A stretch of 64,000 nucleotides of DNA, taken from Methanosarcina sp. UBA289. GTDB taxonomy: Archaea; Halobacteriota; Methanosarcinia; Methanosarcinales; Methanosarcinaceae. Made by a program: the position numbers and the translations under genes. Each line of letters starts with the position of its first letter. The stretch's first letter is position 1. The notes beneath the pieces are model-generated. The model saw nothing but the letters and a program-made list of their open reading frames with translations, was not told the origin of the DNA and searched no databases. Below are positions 38,032 to 46,750 of the stretch, piece by piece. The stretch lies in NCBI GenBank assembly GCA_002496565.1, contig DAKJ01000009.1, forward strand, positions 62,001-126,000, given 5' to 3'.

Positions 38032-38451
38032 ATGATGGAAGATTGCCTTTTTTGCAAGATAATAGCGGGGAAAATTCCTTCAGAAAAGATCTATGAAGAT
38101 GATGCCGTTTTTGCATTTTTAGATGTTTTTCCAGCGAGTGAAGGGCATACTCTAGTGGCTCCTAAAAAGCACTTCATCAGGTTTACGGATATGGATGCGG
38201 AAAGTATTGCTTCGCTTTTTGAGGCTGTAAGGAAGATTACAGCTGCAATCGAGAAGGCATTTTCGGCAGAGGGATCAAATATTGGAATCAATAATGGAAA
38301 AGTTGCCGGACAAGAGGTTCCCCATGTACATGTACACGTAATTCCTAGGAAAAAAGGAGACGGCGGGAGAGGAATAAAATCAATAGTATGGACTGAGCCT
38401 GATACTACCAATCTGAAAGAAATCGCAGAAAAAATCAGGAGAGCGCTCTGA
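38032..38451 (+). CDS. HIT family hydrolase
   Basis: About 139 residues with the histidine triad HVHVHVIPR, the N-terminal CxxC part of the family (EDCLFCKIIAGKIPSEKIYE) and NNGKVAGQEVPH. It hydrolyses nucleotide phosphoramidates or dinucleoside polyphosphates. The ATG at 38032 is eight bases after AAGGGG; ATG 38026 is too close. Confidence 0.9.
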   Translation: MMEDCLFCKIIAGKIPSEKIYEDDAVFAFLDVFPASEGHTLVAPKKHFIRFTDMDAESIASLFEAVRKITAAIEKAFSAEGSNIGINNGKVAGQEVPHVHVHVIPRKKGDGGRGIKSIVWTEPDTTNLKEIAEKIRRAL

Positions 38452-38621
38452 AAAGAAAGACGATTCAGGATAAGAAAAGGAATTTCCATATAGAACTTCT
38501 CAGATAGAGTTTTCAATAAGAAACGATAATATATTTTTTGGAATATAACGAATTTGGGGAAAGATGACAGGAAGAACTGTTGTCAACTTCTTCTGTCTCT
38601 CTTACTTTGGGGATAAGAATA

Positions 38622-38849
38622 ATGGCAGAAATGGAAATTGATGTTAGGGGGCAAACCTGCCCGATTCCGCTGGTAGAGTGCAGAAAGGCCTTAAAGAAAG
38701 CCTCTCCAGGGGATCTTGTTATTGTTAAAGGGACACATCCGGCGTCAAGAAAGGAAATTCCTATGGCATGTGAAGCGATGGGGCTCAAAGTGTTGGGTAT
38801 TGAAGATAAAGAAGGAGGTAAAGAGTGGGAGATAAAGATCCAAAGATAA
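38622..38849 (+). CDS. tusA: TusA-family sulfur carrier
   Basis: 75 residues: DVRGQTCPIPLVECRKALKK carries the CPxP motif whose cysteine holds a persulfide. ATG at 38622 follows GGGGATAAG; the TTG at 38580 adds an unconserved leader. It lies 18 bp before the DsrE-like gene and near the iscS-like/iscU pair, which points to sulfur relay. Confidence 0.88.
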   Translation: MAEMEIDVRGQTCPIPLVECRKALKKASPGDLVIVKGTHPASRKEIPMACEAMGLKVLGIEDKEGGKEWEIKIQR

Positions 38850-38867
38850 GCCGGAAGAGGAATGAAA

Positions 38868-39287
38868 ATGGGAGAAAAGACGGTCATTATCCTGCACAGT
38901 GGCGATATGGATAAGGTATACAGCGCACTTATAATTGCTAACGGAGCCTTAGCAATGGGTATGGAAGCCTCCATATACTTTACCTTCTGGGGGCTGATGC
39001 GCTTGAAGAAAGGAGAACTTGATAAGGGGCCACTTTCCAAAATGAATATGCTGGGGCTTGGCAGGCAGATGATCAAACGAAGAATGGACAGAGCCAATGT
39101 TGCTTCACTTGAAAGACTGATGAATGATTTCAAGGAACTTGGTGGAAAAATAATCGCCTGCGAGATGACAATGGAGATCATGGGATTAAGTAAAGAAGAT
39201 CTTCGAACGGATTGGATAGATGAATGGGGAGCTGTGGGTTCGTATATTCAGGAAGCAAGGAACGCTAATGTAACTCTCTTTATCTGA
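38868..39287 (+). CDS. DsrE/DsrF-like sulfur-relay protein
   Basis: About 139 residues of the DsrE/F-like family: VIILHSGDMDKVYSALIIAN opens a flavodoxin-like fold and ASIYFTFWGLM follows. A conserved cysteine lies in GGKIIACEMTMEIMG, with acidic/Trp-rich DWIDEWGAVGSYI near the end. In other organisms such proteins exchange persulfide with TusA. ATG at 38868 is six to seven bases after AGAGGA; ATG 38862 is too close to it. Confidence 0.85.
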   Translation: MGEKTVIILHSGDMDKVYSALIIANGALAMGMEASIYFTFWGLMRLKKGELDKGPLSKMNMLGLGRQMIKRRMDRANVASLERLMNDFKELGGKIIACEMTMEIMGLSKEDLRTDWIDEWGAVGSYIQEARNANVTLFI

Positions 39288-39519
39288 GGCTTAAAGAAAT
39301 TTAGGATCTCATTTAGCCTTGATTTTAGGGTTTAAATTGTCACGAGAATGTAGATTTTTCCATAATTTGACCTGGTTTAGATGTAGTCAGCTAATATTAC
39401 TATTCAGGAAATTACTACCCAAAGAATTTATTGGATTGAAAACCTTGAAACTTACTGGAGAACCTGAGATTTAACTGAAAAATTCAAACTTAATTATTTC
39501 AAATGGGGAGGGAGAAAAA

Positions 39520-40686
39520 ATATTTGAGAATGTAACATATCTTGACAATGCCGCATGCACCCGGTTGGATGAGCGGGTACTTGAAGCAATGAAACCCTAT
39601 TTTTTTGATATCTATGCAGTAGCAACATCAGAATTTGGCTATTCTATGGGTATAGATGCAAAAGAAGCACTTGAAAGGTCCCGCGAAAATATAGCTTCAA
39701 AGCTTGATGCAAATTCGGAAGAGATTATCTTCACTTCAGGATCCACTGAGTCAAGCAACACCGCGCTGAAAGGAGTAACACTGGCTCTTAAAGAAAAGAA
39801 AGGAAAGCATGTTATTGTCTCGAAAATCGAAGATTTTCCTGTGCTAAATACTGCAAAAGCCCTCGAAAGACAGGGCTTTGCTGTGACTTTCCTTGATGTT
39901 GACTCGGAAGGATTTGTAGATCTTGAAGAGCTTAAAAACGCTATTACAAAGGAGACGGCTCTTGTCTCAATTCAACAGGGGAACCAGGAAATAGGGACAG
40001 TGCAGGATTTGAAAGCTATCTCAGAAGTATGTGAAGAAAAAGATGTTCTTCTGCACACAGATGCCACTCATAGTTTTACCCGGCTCCCTCTCAATGTAAA
40101 GGAACTGCCCGTAGACCTGATAACTATGTCCGCCCATACCATCCACGGCCCAAGAGGAATAGGTGCTCTTTACATCAGGAAGGACACTCCGATAACTAAG
40201 TTCATGGATGGAGGTTTTCAGGAGTTTAACCTCAGGGCAGGGGTAGAAGATATTCCATCAGCCGTCGGTTTTGCAAAGGCTATAGAACTTGTAACCGAAG
40301 AGGAAAACAGAAGGCTAAAAGCGATGAGAGATCGCGTAATTGAGAAATCCCTTTCCGAGATTCCGGAAGTTACCCTCAACGGAAGCTGGGAAAAACGCCT
40401 GCCTCAAAATGCAAATCTGACTTTCCACTACGTAGAAGGCGAATCCATAACTTTGCATATGGATATGAGGGGTTTTGCAGTAAGCACGGGCTCGGCCTGT
40501 TTTAGCCGCTCCCTTGAAGCCAGCCATGTAATCAGGGGTATAGGAGGAGATCACGAGAGAGCACACGGTTCTGTACGCTTTACCTTCGGGCGCTATAACC
40601 GTATGGAAGACGCTAATGCAGCAATTGAAGCAATGAGTGAGATCGTAGCAAGACTCAGGGAAATAAGCCCCCTTGCAAGAAAATGA
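39520..40686 (+). CDS. IscS/NifS-like protein lacking the PLP lysine
   Basis: Class V aminotransferase fold of the cysteine desulfurase family, ~388 residues. Conserved parts are YLDNAACTR at the N-terminus, FTSGSTESSN, QQGNQEIGT, the cofactor aspartate in LLHTDATHSF, and the catalytic cysteine loop STGSACFSRS (residue ~327). The Schiff-base lysine is missing: the motif usually read as SxHKxxGPxG is SAHTIHGPRG, with Thr (codon 40138-40140, residue ~207) at the E. coli IscS K206 position. It is therefore probably not a normal desulfurase. The homologous N-terminus begins upstream of the first usual start (TTG 39565). A strong GGGGAGGGAG at 39505-39514 precedes an ATA at 39520, so the start is non-standard or disturbed. 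It is followed by iscU. Confidence 0.82.
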   Translation: MFENVTYLDNAACTRLDERVLEAMKPYFFDIYAVATSEFGYSMGIDAKEALERSRENIASKLDANSEEIIFTSGSTESSNTALKGVTLALKEKKGKHVIVSKIEDFPVLNTAKALERQGFAVTFLDVDSEGFVDLEELKNAITKETALVSIQQGNQEIGTVQDLKAISEVCEEKDVLLHTDATHSFTRLPLNVKELPVDLITMSAHTIHGPRGIGALYIRKDTPITKFMDGGFQEFNLRAGVEDIPSAVGFAKAIELVTEEENRRLKAMRDRVIEKSLSEIPEVTLNGSWEKRLPQNANLTFHYVEGESITLHMDMRGFAVSTGSACFSRSLEASHVIRGIGGDHERAHGSVRFTFGRYNRMEDANAAIEAMSEIVARLREISPLARK

Positions 40687-40799
40687 GTGGATCGATGGAA
40701 AGAAAGCACACAAGGGGAAGCAGACTATAGGCATTTTAGACGATTTAGGCATTCTAGACGATTAGGAATAAAAATTAGAGAGAAAGAGAGAGTGAGACA

Positions 40800-41435
40800 A
40801 TGAAGTTTCCTTACAGTCAAAAAGTGCTGGAACATTTCAAGAACCCACACAATGTTGGGCAGATCGAAAATCCTGACGGAAAAGGCCTTGAAGGAAGCCC
40901 GGCTTGCGGAGATATGGTAGCGGTTTACATTAAAGTAAATCCTGATACTAAGGTTATTGAAGATATAAAATTCGAATCTTACGGCTGTGCATCAAATATT
41001 GCTACCGCGTCGATTATAACAGATCTTGCACGTGGAAAAACTCTCGACGAAGCAAAGAAAATAACATGGAAACAGGCTTCGGAGGAACTTGGAGGGCTTC
41101 CTCCAATCAAAGCCCACTGCTCAGTACTTGCAGTTGAGGGTCTGCGAGCCGCAATCAAGGATTATGAGGAAAAACACGGGCTTGTAACCGAGAAAGAGCC
41201 TACAACCGAGGAAGTTATTAAGAAAAGACTAAAGCATGTCATGAACCCTCTGACCGGCCTTGATATAATTCGCACGAATCTAATCCTTAAAACGAGTATC
41301 GAGGACGGGGTTGTGAGAGTGGTTGTAGACCTGCCTGCAAACCATCAGTTTGCTCCAGCGATAAAAGAGGATATTATGGAAAAACTGGGGTCTTTGTGGG
41401 ATGTCGAAAAGGTTGATGTTGTGTTTACAGCCTGA
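40800..41435 (+). CDS. iscU: IscU-type Fe-S scaffold fused to a MIP18-like domain
   Basis: 211 residues. The IscU domain (~1-125) has all three ligand cysteines in SPACGDMV, YGCASNIATAS and KAHCSVLA. The C-terminal ~75 residues (VIKKRLKHVMNPLTGLDI through VEKVDVVF) resemble the MIP18/DUF59 Fe-S assembly domain rather than the CxxC NifU domain. The protein builds and passes on iron-sulfur clusters. It lies 113 bp after the lysine-less IscS-like gene. Confidence 0.88.
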   Translation: MKFPYSQKVLEHFKNPHNVGQIENPDGKGLEGSPACGDMVAVYIKVNPDTKVIEDIKFESYGCASNIATASIITDLARGKTLDEAKKITWKQASEELGGLPPIKAHCSVLAVEGLRAAIKDYEEKHGLVTEKEPTTEEVIKKRLKHVMNPLTGLDIIRTNLILKTSIEDGVVRVVVDLPANHQFAPAIKEDIMEKLGSLWDVEKVDVVFTA

Positions 41436-41559
41436 TTATCAGGTGAGATCCGATCCGGTTAAAAATGAAGAGAGGAGTCTTTTCTCCTCTCAAATGAAGT
41501 TTAGCTCAAATAAGCTCAGAGATGAGAAAGGCTTCATGAATAAATAAAATTTTGGCTAT

Positions 41560-42122
41560 ATGAAACAAAAATCAAAGTGTAGAGTGGGAATTCTAAAAAG
41601 GAGTTTGATACAAAGCTGGAAACCTGGAGGTTTTAAGACGATAACCCGCAATAAACCTATAATCTTTGCCCTGCTAATAGTGTCACTTCTTGCTATGTAG
41701 ACGGATTTTGCAACGGCAAAAGAGACAACAATAGTTGTAAAAAGTGCTGATACCCCTGCTAACAGGGTAGTTATTTTCAATGCATTTTCGCCCGAGGAAA
41801 TTGAGATACACTCAGGAAAAGTGTTACCTGGACTAATTTTAAGAAGCCAAAAGGATCATTAGTGCTTGTAAGTGCCGATGAGCTTTAGGAAGAGACAACG
41901 TTTACTCCAAATTCCATAAAGATAGAAAAGGTAGTGACTATTTCGTGGGTAAATTACAAAAAGCCAAAGGGACCCTCAGTGCTTCAGAGTGAGGATGGTT
42001 TGTGGGAAAAACAAACTCTTAACTACGGAAAAGCATTTTCATATACATTTAAAGATTCAGGAACTTACACATTTAGTCTAGAAGGAGTCCCAGAAGCAAA
42101 ATCTACTGTTGTAGTAAAGTAA
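41560..42122 (+). pseudogene. Secreted cupredoxin-like protein, broken
   Basis: A signal peptide (IIFALLIVSLLAM) and two cupredoxin-like repeats can be read, SVTWTNFKKPKGSLVLVSAD and VVTISWVNYKKPKGPSVL, ending in GTYTFSLEGVPEAKSTVVVK. The frame is broken by a TAG at 41698-41700, by one missing A in the run at 41817-41820, and by a TAG at 41886-41888 where the partner repeat has Trp (TGG to TAG). UAG could in principle be read as pyrrolysine here, but the frameshift and the TAG inside the signal region favour a dead gene. Confidence 0.75.
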
Positions 42123-42354
42123 AAAAGATATATTGTCCAAAAAGTTGAAGAAACTCACAATAAGAATCCGTGTTAAGAAACCCAATAAAAACCTAAAAAA
42201 TTACCACCTACGCAAAAACATAGAGAAATATAAAATAGATGTACGGTAGTGGGGGATTTACTATTTATTCATGAAGTGAAATCAGTCAGTGTAAAGTTGA
42301 ATAATCAGGAAAAATAAGTAACGGTTTATTTCTCGAAAACATTTACAATATTTT

Positions 42355-42851
42355 TTAATATTTCCCAGATAGGAGTTTGCTGAGGGCATTTTCTTCACAT
42401 TGCCCGCACTCCGTACATTTTGAAGCCTTTCCTGCTTGGAAGTTTTCATCCATAAAATTGTACTGGATTTGACACATACTCTATGGATAAGAGTCAGCGG
42501 TTTCATTAAATAGCCAGATTATCATGGAAAGAAAAGCCTATATGTTTTATTCTCCCATCTTCAATAGAGGATTTAAGGAATTTGAAGGTTCCTTACATAA
42601 TTACAAGGGTCCAGAAGTCACTGTTTAGCGCGTGAAGCAGATTAAAATCTATATAATCTCTCCTGAGCCTTTCAAGTTGCTCATTTAAATAACGTATAGT
42701 TGACACCGCGATCTATGGCGTAGCGAATTATATATGCAGCTTTTTCCTTGTCGGCTTTTGAGTTGTCTCCTTCAAGTGTAGGAAGCCTCATGGTATCGAA
42801 CCCAAGTATTGAGACACTTTTCTTCGTTTGACCAAGCTTTCTGTATAGCAT
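42355..42851 (-). pseudogene. Aldo/keto reductase with C-terminal ferredoxin-like motif, remnant
   Basis: Minus-strand remains of an iron-sulfur aldo/keto reductase. The N-terminus reads LYRKLGQTKKSVSILGF, TMRLPTLEG and AAYIIRYAIDRGVNY. After a large deletion come QLERLRRDYIDFNLLHALNS and KSSIEDGRIKHIGFSFHD. After another deletion the C-terminus reads YNFMDENFQAGKASKCTECG followed by QCEENA. Multiple frameshifts and stops; about 500 bp remain of a gene normally over 1.1 kb. Confidence 0.8.
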
Positions 42852-43327
42852 ATACGCCTACCCCTCAATATAAAAATGAGAGATTCACGCCCTAACCAGA
42901 CCCTTAATACATTTTGTCAGGATAGAATATAACACTCTATGGGTTCAGCAGCAGGACATATGTAAGCAAAAAGGAGTTCAATAAAAAGAAAGGAAAATAT
43001 CTGGGGAAGTATATGAGGAGTGATTGGACTTAATAAGGAACTCAAATCAGAGCTTAATGTCAAAGAAACAGCATAATAACAGGTATTATATAAAAAGAGC
43101 CTAAAAATAGAATGGGGATTACGGTAGAAGAGGAGAGATATCTTTGATGAGTTATAGCATCGAGTACATAAGAGAACGCTTAAAAAGTATTCTTTTTCTG
43201 ATCAGGAAAACTGCCAGATAAAGAATGTAAATAGGTCTCATATAGGTAAAGTCTCATCAAGGCAGATTTTAATAATGAAAAATCATACACAATAAGATTT
43301 CATTCTGAACTCCTTGAAGGTGTATTT
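42852..43327. other. Intergenic stretch before the glycan operon
   Basis: 476 bp of AT-rich DNA with no coding remnant I can support. It must hold the promoter of the three-gene operon that begins with TTG at 43328, whose ribosome site is GAAGGTG at 43315-43321. Confidence 0.4.
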
Positions 43328-44290
43328 TTGGACAAGGGAATCTTAAAGAAAGCAATACTAGCCCTCTTACTGCTCACAGCAGGAGTATTTCTGATTAGTA
43401 TTTACTGGGCAGATATTGTACCTGTTCTGAGAGAAAGCTTGAAAATTCTTAGCAAAACCAAAATAAGTTATTTCATTCTGGCATTCTTAGCCTACCTTCT
43501 GAGTGTATACTTATTCGCTGTCCGCTGGCAGCAGGTTCTCTCCTGTCTAGGCTATGATCTTAAACCTACAGATCTTGTTCCCGTTATTTTCGGAGGGATA
43601 TTCGCAAATAATTTAACTCCGGCAAGCAGGGCAGGAGGCGAACCACTACGTATAATTTGGGTTAATAAGCAGTTTGGAATAAGTTATACTAATGCTTTCG
43701 TGTCAATTCTCTTTGAAAGGTTGGTTGAAGCAATACCTATTACCATGCTATTAATTTATGTTCTATATTCATTCCCTTCGCTAGATATCAAATTCTTGCC
43801 CGTAAAAACTAGTTTTAATTTAAGCTCAACCTATTTGTTGCTTTTAGTCTTCCTCGTAGTAGGAGTCATAATATGGATTTTCCGAAAAAAGTTATCTTCA
43901 CTTCTCGAGAGTATTTATGAAAATTGGAGACAACTTCGCAAATCGTTTGTTTCTGTTCTTCTTTTATCCTCTGGAGTCTGGATTCTTGACATAATACGTC
44001 TCAAGCTGATTGCTTTAGCTCTAAATCTTCCTCTTTCTCTATACTTGATTGCAACAGCCTCTATTTTATATCTGCTGCTTGGAAGCCTGCCAATAACCCC
44101 TGGAGGACTTGGAATAGTGGAAGGCGGTCTGATCTCTGTCCTTCGCTACTTAGGATTATCACTCGCCTCAGCAAGTAGCTTCGTCTTTCTTGAGCGTTTT
44201 ATTTCCTTTGGGCTCAGCAGCGTGATTGGATTCCTGTGCCTGTTTTATTATGGAGGGTTTAAAATATGGAAAAATATAAAATCGCACTGA
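43328..44290 (+). CDS. UPF0104/LPG-synthase-TM family membrane protein
   Basis: 320 residues, about eight membrane helices. Family marks are NNLTPASRAGGEPLR and, near the end, LLGSLPITPGGLGIVEGGLI. Relatives include the flippase-like module of lysylphosphatidylglycerol synthase and archaeal AglD-type proteins, so a role in moving or modifying a lipid-linked sugar is likely. It starts with TTG after GAAGGTG. Its end overlaps the next gene by 25 bp. Confidence 0.85.
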   Translation: MDKGILKKAILALLLLTAGVFLISIYWADIVPVLRESLKILSKTKISYFILAFLAYLLSVYLFAVRWQQVLSCLGYDLKPTDLVPVIFGGIFANNLTPASRAGGEPLRIIWVNKQFGISYTNAFVSILFERLVEAIPITMLLIYVLYSFPSLDIKFLPVKTSFNLSSTYLLLLVFLVVGVIIWIFRKKLSSLLESIYENWRQLRKSFVSVLLLSSGVWILDIIRLKLIALALNLPLSLYLIATASILYLLLGSLPITPGGLGIVEGGLISVLRYLGLSLASASSFVFLERFISFGLSSVIGFLCLFYYGGFKIWKNIKSH

Positions 44291-45396
44291 TCAGTGACTG
44301 GTATTTTCCAAAGGTAGGAGGAATCGAGTATTCCATGCACACCCTTGCTAAAACTCTGAGCACGTATGGATATGAGGTAAATGTCATTACAAGGAGCTAT
44401 CCGGGCGTCCCTGAATACAGTATAAGAGATGGGGTATCAGTGATAAGGGTCAAAGGTAGACCTTTACCAGGGCAGAGTCGATTTCTCATGCCCAGTGCAT
44501 ACAAAGAACTCTTCAGTCTTTTGAAGAATGGGAATTATGAGATTGTCAACCCTCATGGGCTGGATTCTCCACTCAGCATGGGAGCTCTTCTTGCATCCAG
44601 AAAGCTTAGAATTCCTGTAGTTGTTACTAATCATTCCCTTGTGGGAAATACGCCATATCATTCTTTCCTTTATCTTGCAGGCAGATTGCTTCTAAAAAAT
44701 ACTGACGCTATAATTGCTGTCAGCTCGGCAGTTGAAAGAGATTCAAAACTAATGACAGAAAAACCTATTTACCGGATTTTCAATGGAGTTGATTCTGAAG
44801 ATAAAATCGTCAAAGTCCCCCTTCCTATTAATACTGAAGGAAAACTCGTCATCGTCACGGTTGCGCGTATGACAAAAAAAAAGGGTGTTCAAAACATTGT
44901 AGCTCTTGCCCCTTCCCTTCTGGAAAAGCATAAAAATTTGCTATTTGTAATGATAGGAGACGGCCCACTCAGGGAAATGCTTGAGAGTACGGTAGAGGAA
45001 GCAGGTTTATCCGGAAATTTCTATTTTACAGGAGAAGTATCCAGGGAAAAAGTGCTGGGGTATCTGGATCAGGCTGATATTTTTGCCCTTCCCTCGAGTA
45101 ATGAGGCTTTTGGAATTTCAATTCTGGAAGCAATGTCAAGAAAAGTTCCTGTTGTCGCAATGAATAATAGTGGGGTTTCGGATATCATCAAGAACGGAGT
45201 AAACGGTTACCTTGCAAACAACCTTACCGAATTTTCCTCCTTCCTAGAAAATTTGATAGAAAACCCAGCCCAGCGAGCCTCCTTTGCCAGGGAGGCTTTA
45301 AGCGGGATTTCAAATTATGACTGGAACCGGATCTGTGAACAGACAAGCAGAGTATATACAAGTGTTATTTATGAAAAATATCACAATAACCGTTGA
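44266..45396 (+). CDS. Glycosyltransferase family 4
   Basis: 376 residues of GT-B fold. The N-terminal ISDWYFPKVGGIEYSMHTLA binds acceptor, and the C-terminal domain has VTVARMTKKKGVQNI, GDGPLREMLE and the E-x7-E motif in EAFGISILEAMSRKVP. It transfers a sugar to a lipid or glycan acceptor at the cytoplasmic face of the membrane. Its start lies inside the preceding membrane-protein gene and its end overlaps the deacetylase gene by 26 bp, so the three are translated from one message. Confidence 0.9.
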   Translation: MEKYKIALISDWYFPKVGGIEYSMHTLAKTLSTYGYEVNVITRSYPGVPEYSIRDGVSVIRVKGRPLPGQSRFLMPSAYKELFSLLKNGNYEIVNPHGLDSPLSMGALLASRKLRIPVVVTNHSLVGNTPYHSFLYLAGRLLLKNTDAIIAVSSAVERDSKLMTEKPIYRIFNGVDSEDKIVKVPLPINTEGKLVIVTVARMTKKKGVQNIVALAPSLLEKHKNLLFVMIGDGPLREMLESTVEEAGLSGNFYFTGEVSREKVLGYLDQADIFALPSSNEAFGISILEAMSRKVPVVAMNNSGVSDIIKNGVNGYLANNLTEFSSFLENLIENPAQRASFAREALSGISNYDWNRICEQTSRVYTSVIYEKYHNNR

Positions 45397-46087
45397 TGTG
45401 GAAGAAGATTGTCCTCCCGTGCTTACAAGTACGAGAGGAATGGAAGAAGGGTTGCCTGAGTTACTAGACCTTTTCAAAAAAGAAGGGATAAGAGCAACCT
45501 TTTTTGTTACCGGAATGATGGCTGAGCAGTATCCTGATCTTATAGACAGAATTCCGGGAGAAGGACACGAGCTTGGATGTCATGGATATACCCATGCACG
45601 TTTTGACAGGATGGAAAAGGAAGAAGCAAGGCTTGCTCTTAAACAGGCTGGAAAAGTTCTGAGGCAGTTTGAAAGGAAACTGGTCTCTTTCAGGGCTCCA
45701 AATCTCCAGTTCCCAAAAAGTTACCTCGGACTTCTGGAAGAAGAAAATTTCCTGTACGATTCCTCTATTGCATCATATAAGCCTCCGTTTCTCCGGAGCA
45801 AAGTAAAAAGCAAAATAATAAGGATTCCTGCGACGATTACGTCTTCATTTATAAGGCTGCCTCCAGGACTTTTCATCCCGCTAATCAAGCACTGGGAGTC
45901 TCCGGTTATATTTGTTCATCCCTGGGAATTCGTGGATATGTCAAACACGCCCATACGCCTGGATTGTAGGTTCAATACTGGAGAAAAAGCCCTTAACAAC
46001 CTCAAAATCCTGATTCGCGCTTTAAAAGCTCAACACTACATCTTTTTAACTTTGCAAGAAAGAGCAAAACTTGAAAAATATCAGTGA
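45371..46087 (+). CDS. Polysaccharide deacetylase family (NodB homology)
   Basis: 238 residues from the ATG at 45371. TVDVEEDCPP supplies the metal/catalytic aspartates, ATFFVTGMMAEQYPDLIDRI is the typical second block, and HELGCHGYTHARFDRM carries the H-x3-H metal pair. FRAPNLQFPKSY and VHPWEF complete the NodB fold. It likely removes N-acetyl groups from the glycan made by the upstream transferase. An in-frame start at 45317 lies inside the transferase gene and is not needed. Confidence 0.87.
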   Translation: MKNITITVDVEEDCPPVLTSTRGMEEGLPELLDLFKKEGIRATFFVTGMMAEQYPDLIDRIPGEGHELGCHGYTHARFDRMEKEEARLALKQAGKVLRQFERKLVSFRAPNLQFPKSYLGLLEEENFLYDSSIASYKPPFLRSKVKSKIIRIPATITSSFIRLPPGLFIPLIKHWESPVIFVHPWEFVDMSNTPIRLDCRFNTGEKALNNLKILIRALKAQHYIFLTLQERAKLEKYQ

Positions 46088-46226
46088 CTCCCTGAAGAAG
46101 GTAAATACAATCCATTTTTTCTGTAAAAAGTTCTGATTAGGAAAATGGTTCAGAACTCTTATTGATGTAGAATATAATAGAAATATAATTGGTTTTGGGA
46201 TGAGCTCCCAATCTGCAAGTTAAAGA

Positions 46227-46622
46227 TCAGGTCGCTTTGCCTTGCTGACAGAAGTGATTATTGGGATCTGCATTTTTGAGATCATACTCATTCCAGACCT
46301 CACAAGAACCGCAAATGCATTTTCTATCAAATTTAAGGTCCTGGCATCGGGCTTCACCTATAGAACAGTATGCTCCCGGGAAGTTTTCAGGATTAGGAAC
46401 TTCACCTGCTGGCATATTCTCCATTGCTTGTTTTGAACTCCTGATTTTGTCTTGTGCACATTTACTGTCAGCCTGAACCGGGCACTGTGGGCATCTACAT
46501 CTGCTAATATTTTCCCGTTCATAAGGAACTATAAAATCTGCATCCCTTTCAAAAGTTACATTTCTGTCTCGAGGTGTTATAGAGTCACTTTCTCCGATTG
46601 ATGTATCTCTTCCTTTATTCAC
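46227..46622 (-). CDS. DUF2769 cysteine-rich protein
   Basis: 131 residues with CRCPQCPVQADSKCAQDK, YCSIGEARCQDLKF and KCICGSCEVWNEY, the DUF2769 pattern of clustered cysteines that may bind metal or an Fe-S cluster. A paralogue of the same layout lies 128 bp upstream on the same strand. GGGGGA precedes a GTG start at 46622. Function unknown. Confidence 0.8.
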   Translation of the reverse strand: MNKGRDTSIGESDSITPRDRNVTFERDADFIVPYERENISRCRCPQCPVQADSKCAQDKIRSSKQAMENMPAGEVPNPENFPGAYCSIGEARCQDLKFDRKCICGSCEVWNEYDLKNADPNNHFCQQGKAT

Positions 46623-46750
46623 ATTATTCCCCCAAATTAAGCTATTTAAATAAAAACTTAAAAAAGATCAAAAAATAGAAGAAATTAAGAAATATAGAAC
46701 TTACTTTACAAAATAATTAAAAGTTAATTTTAAGATTTATATTAAACAAA

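Noticed and set aside
38513..39181. 222-codon minus-strand ORF opposite the TusA and DsrE genes
   Set aside because: It spans two clear plus-strand genes in antisense and has the Ser/Ile-rich look of a shadow frame.
42282..42506. 74-codon minus-strand ORF
   Set aside because: Another frame in the same place gives the clear C-terminal motif of an aldo/keto reductase; this ORF is a by-product.
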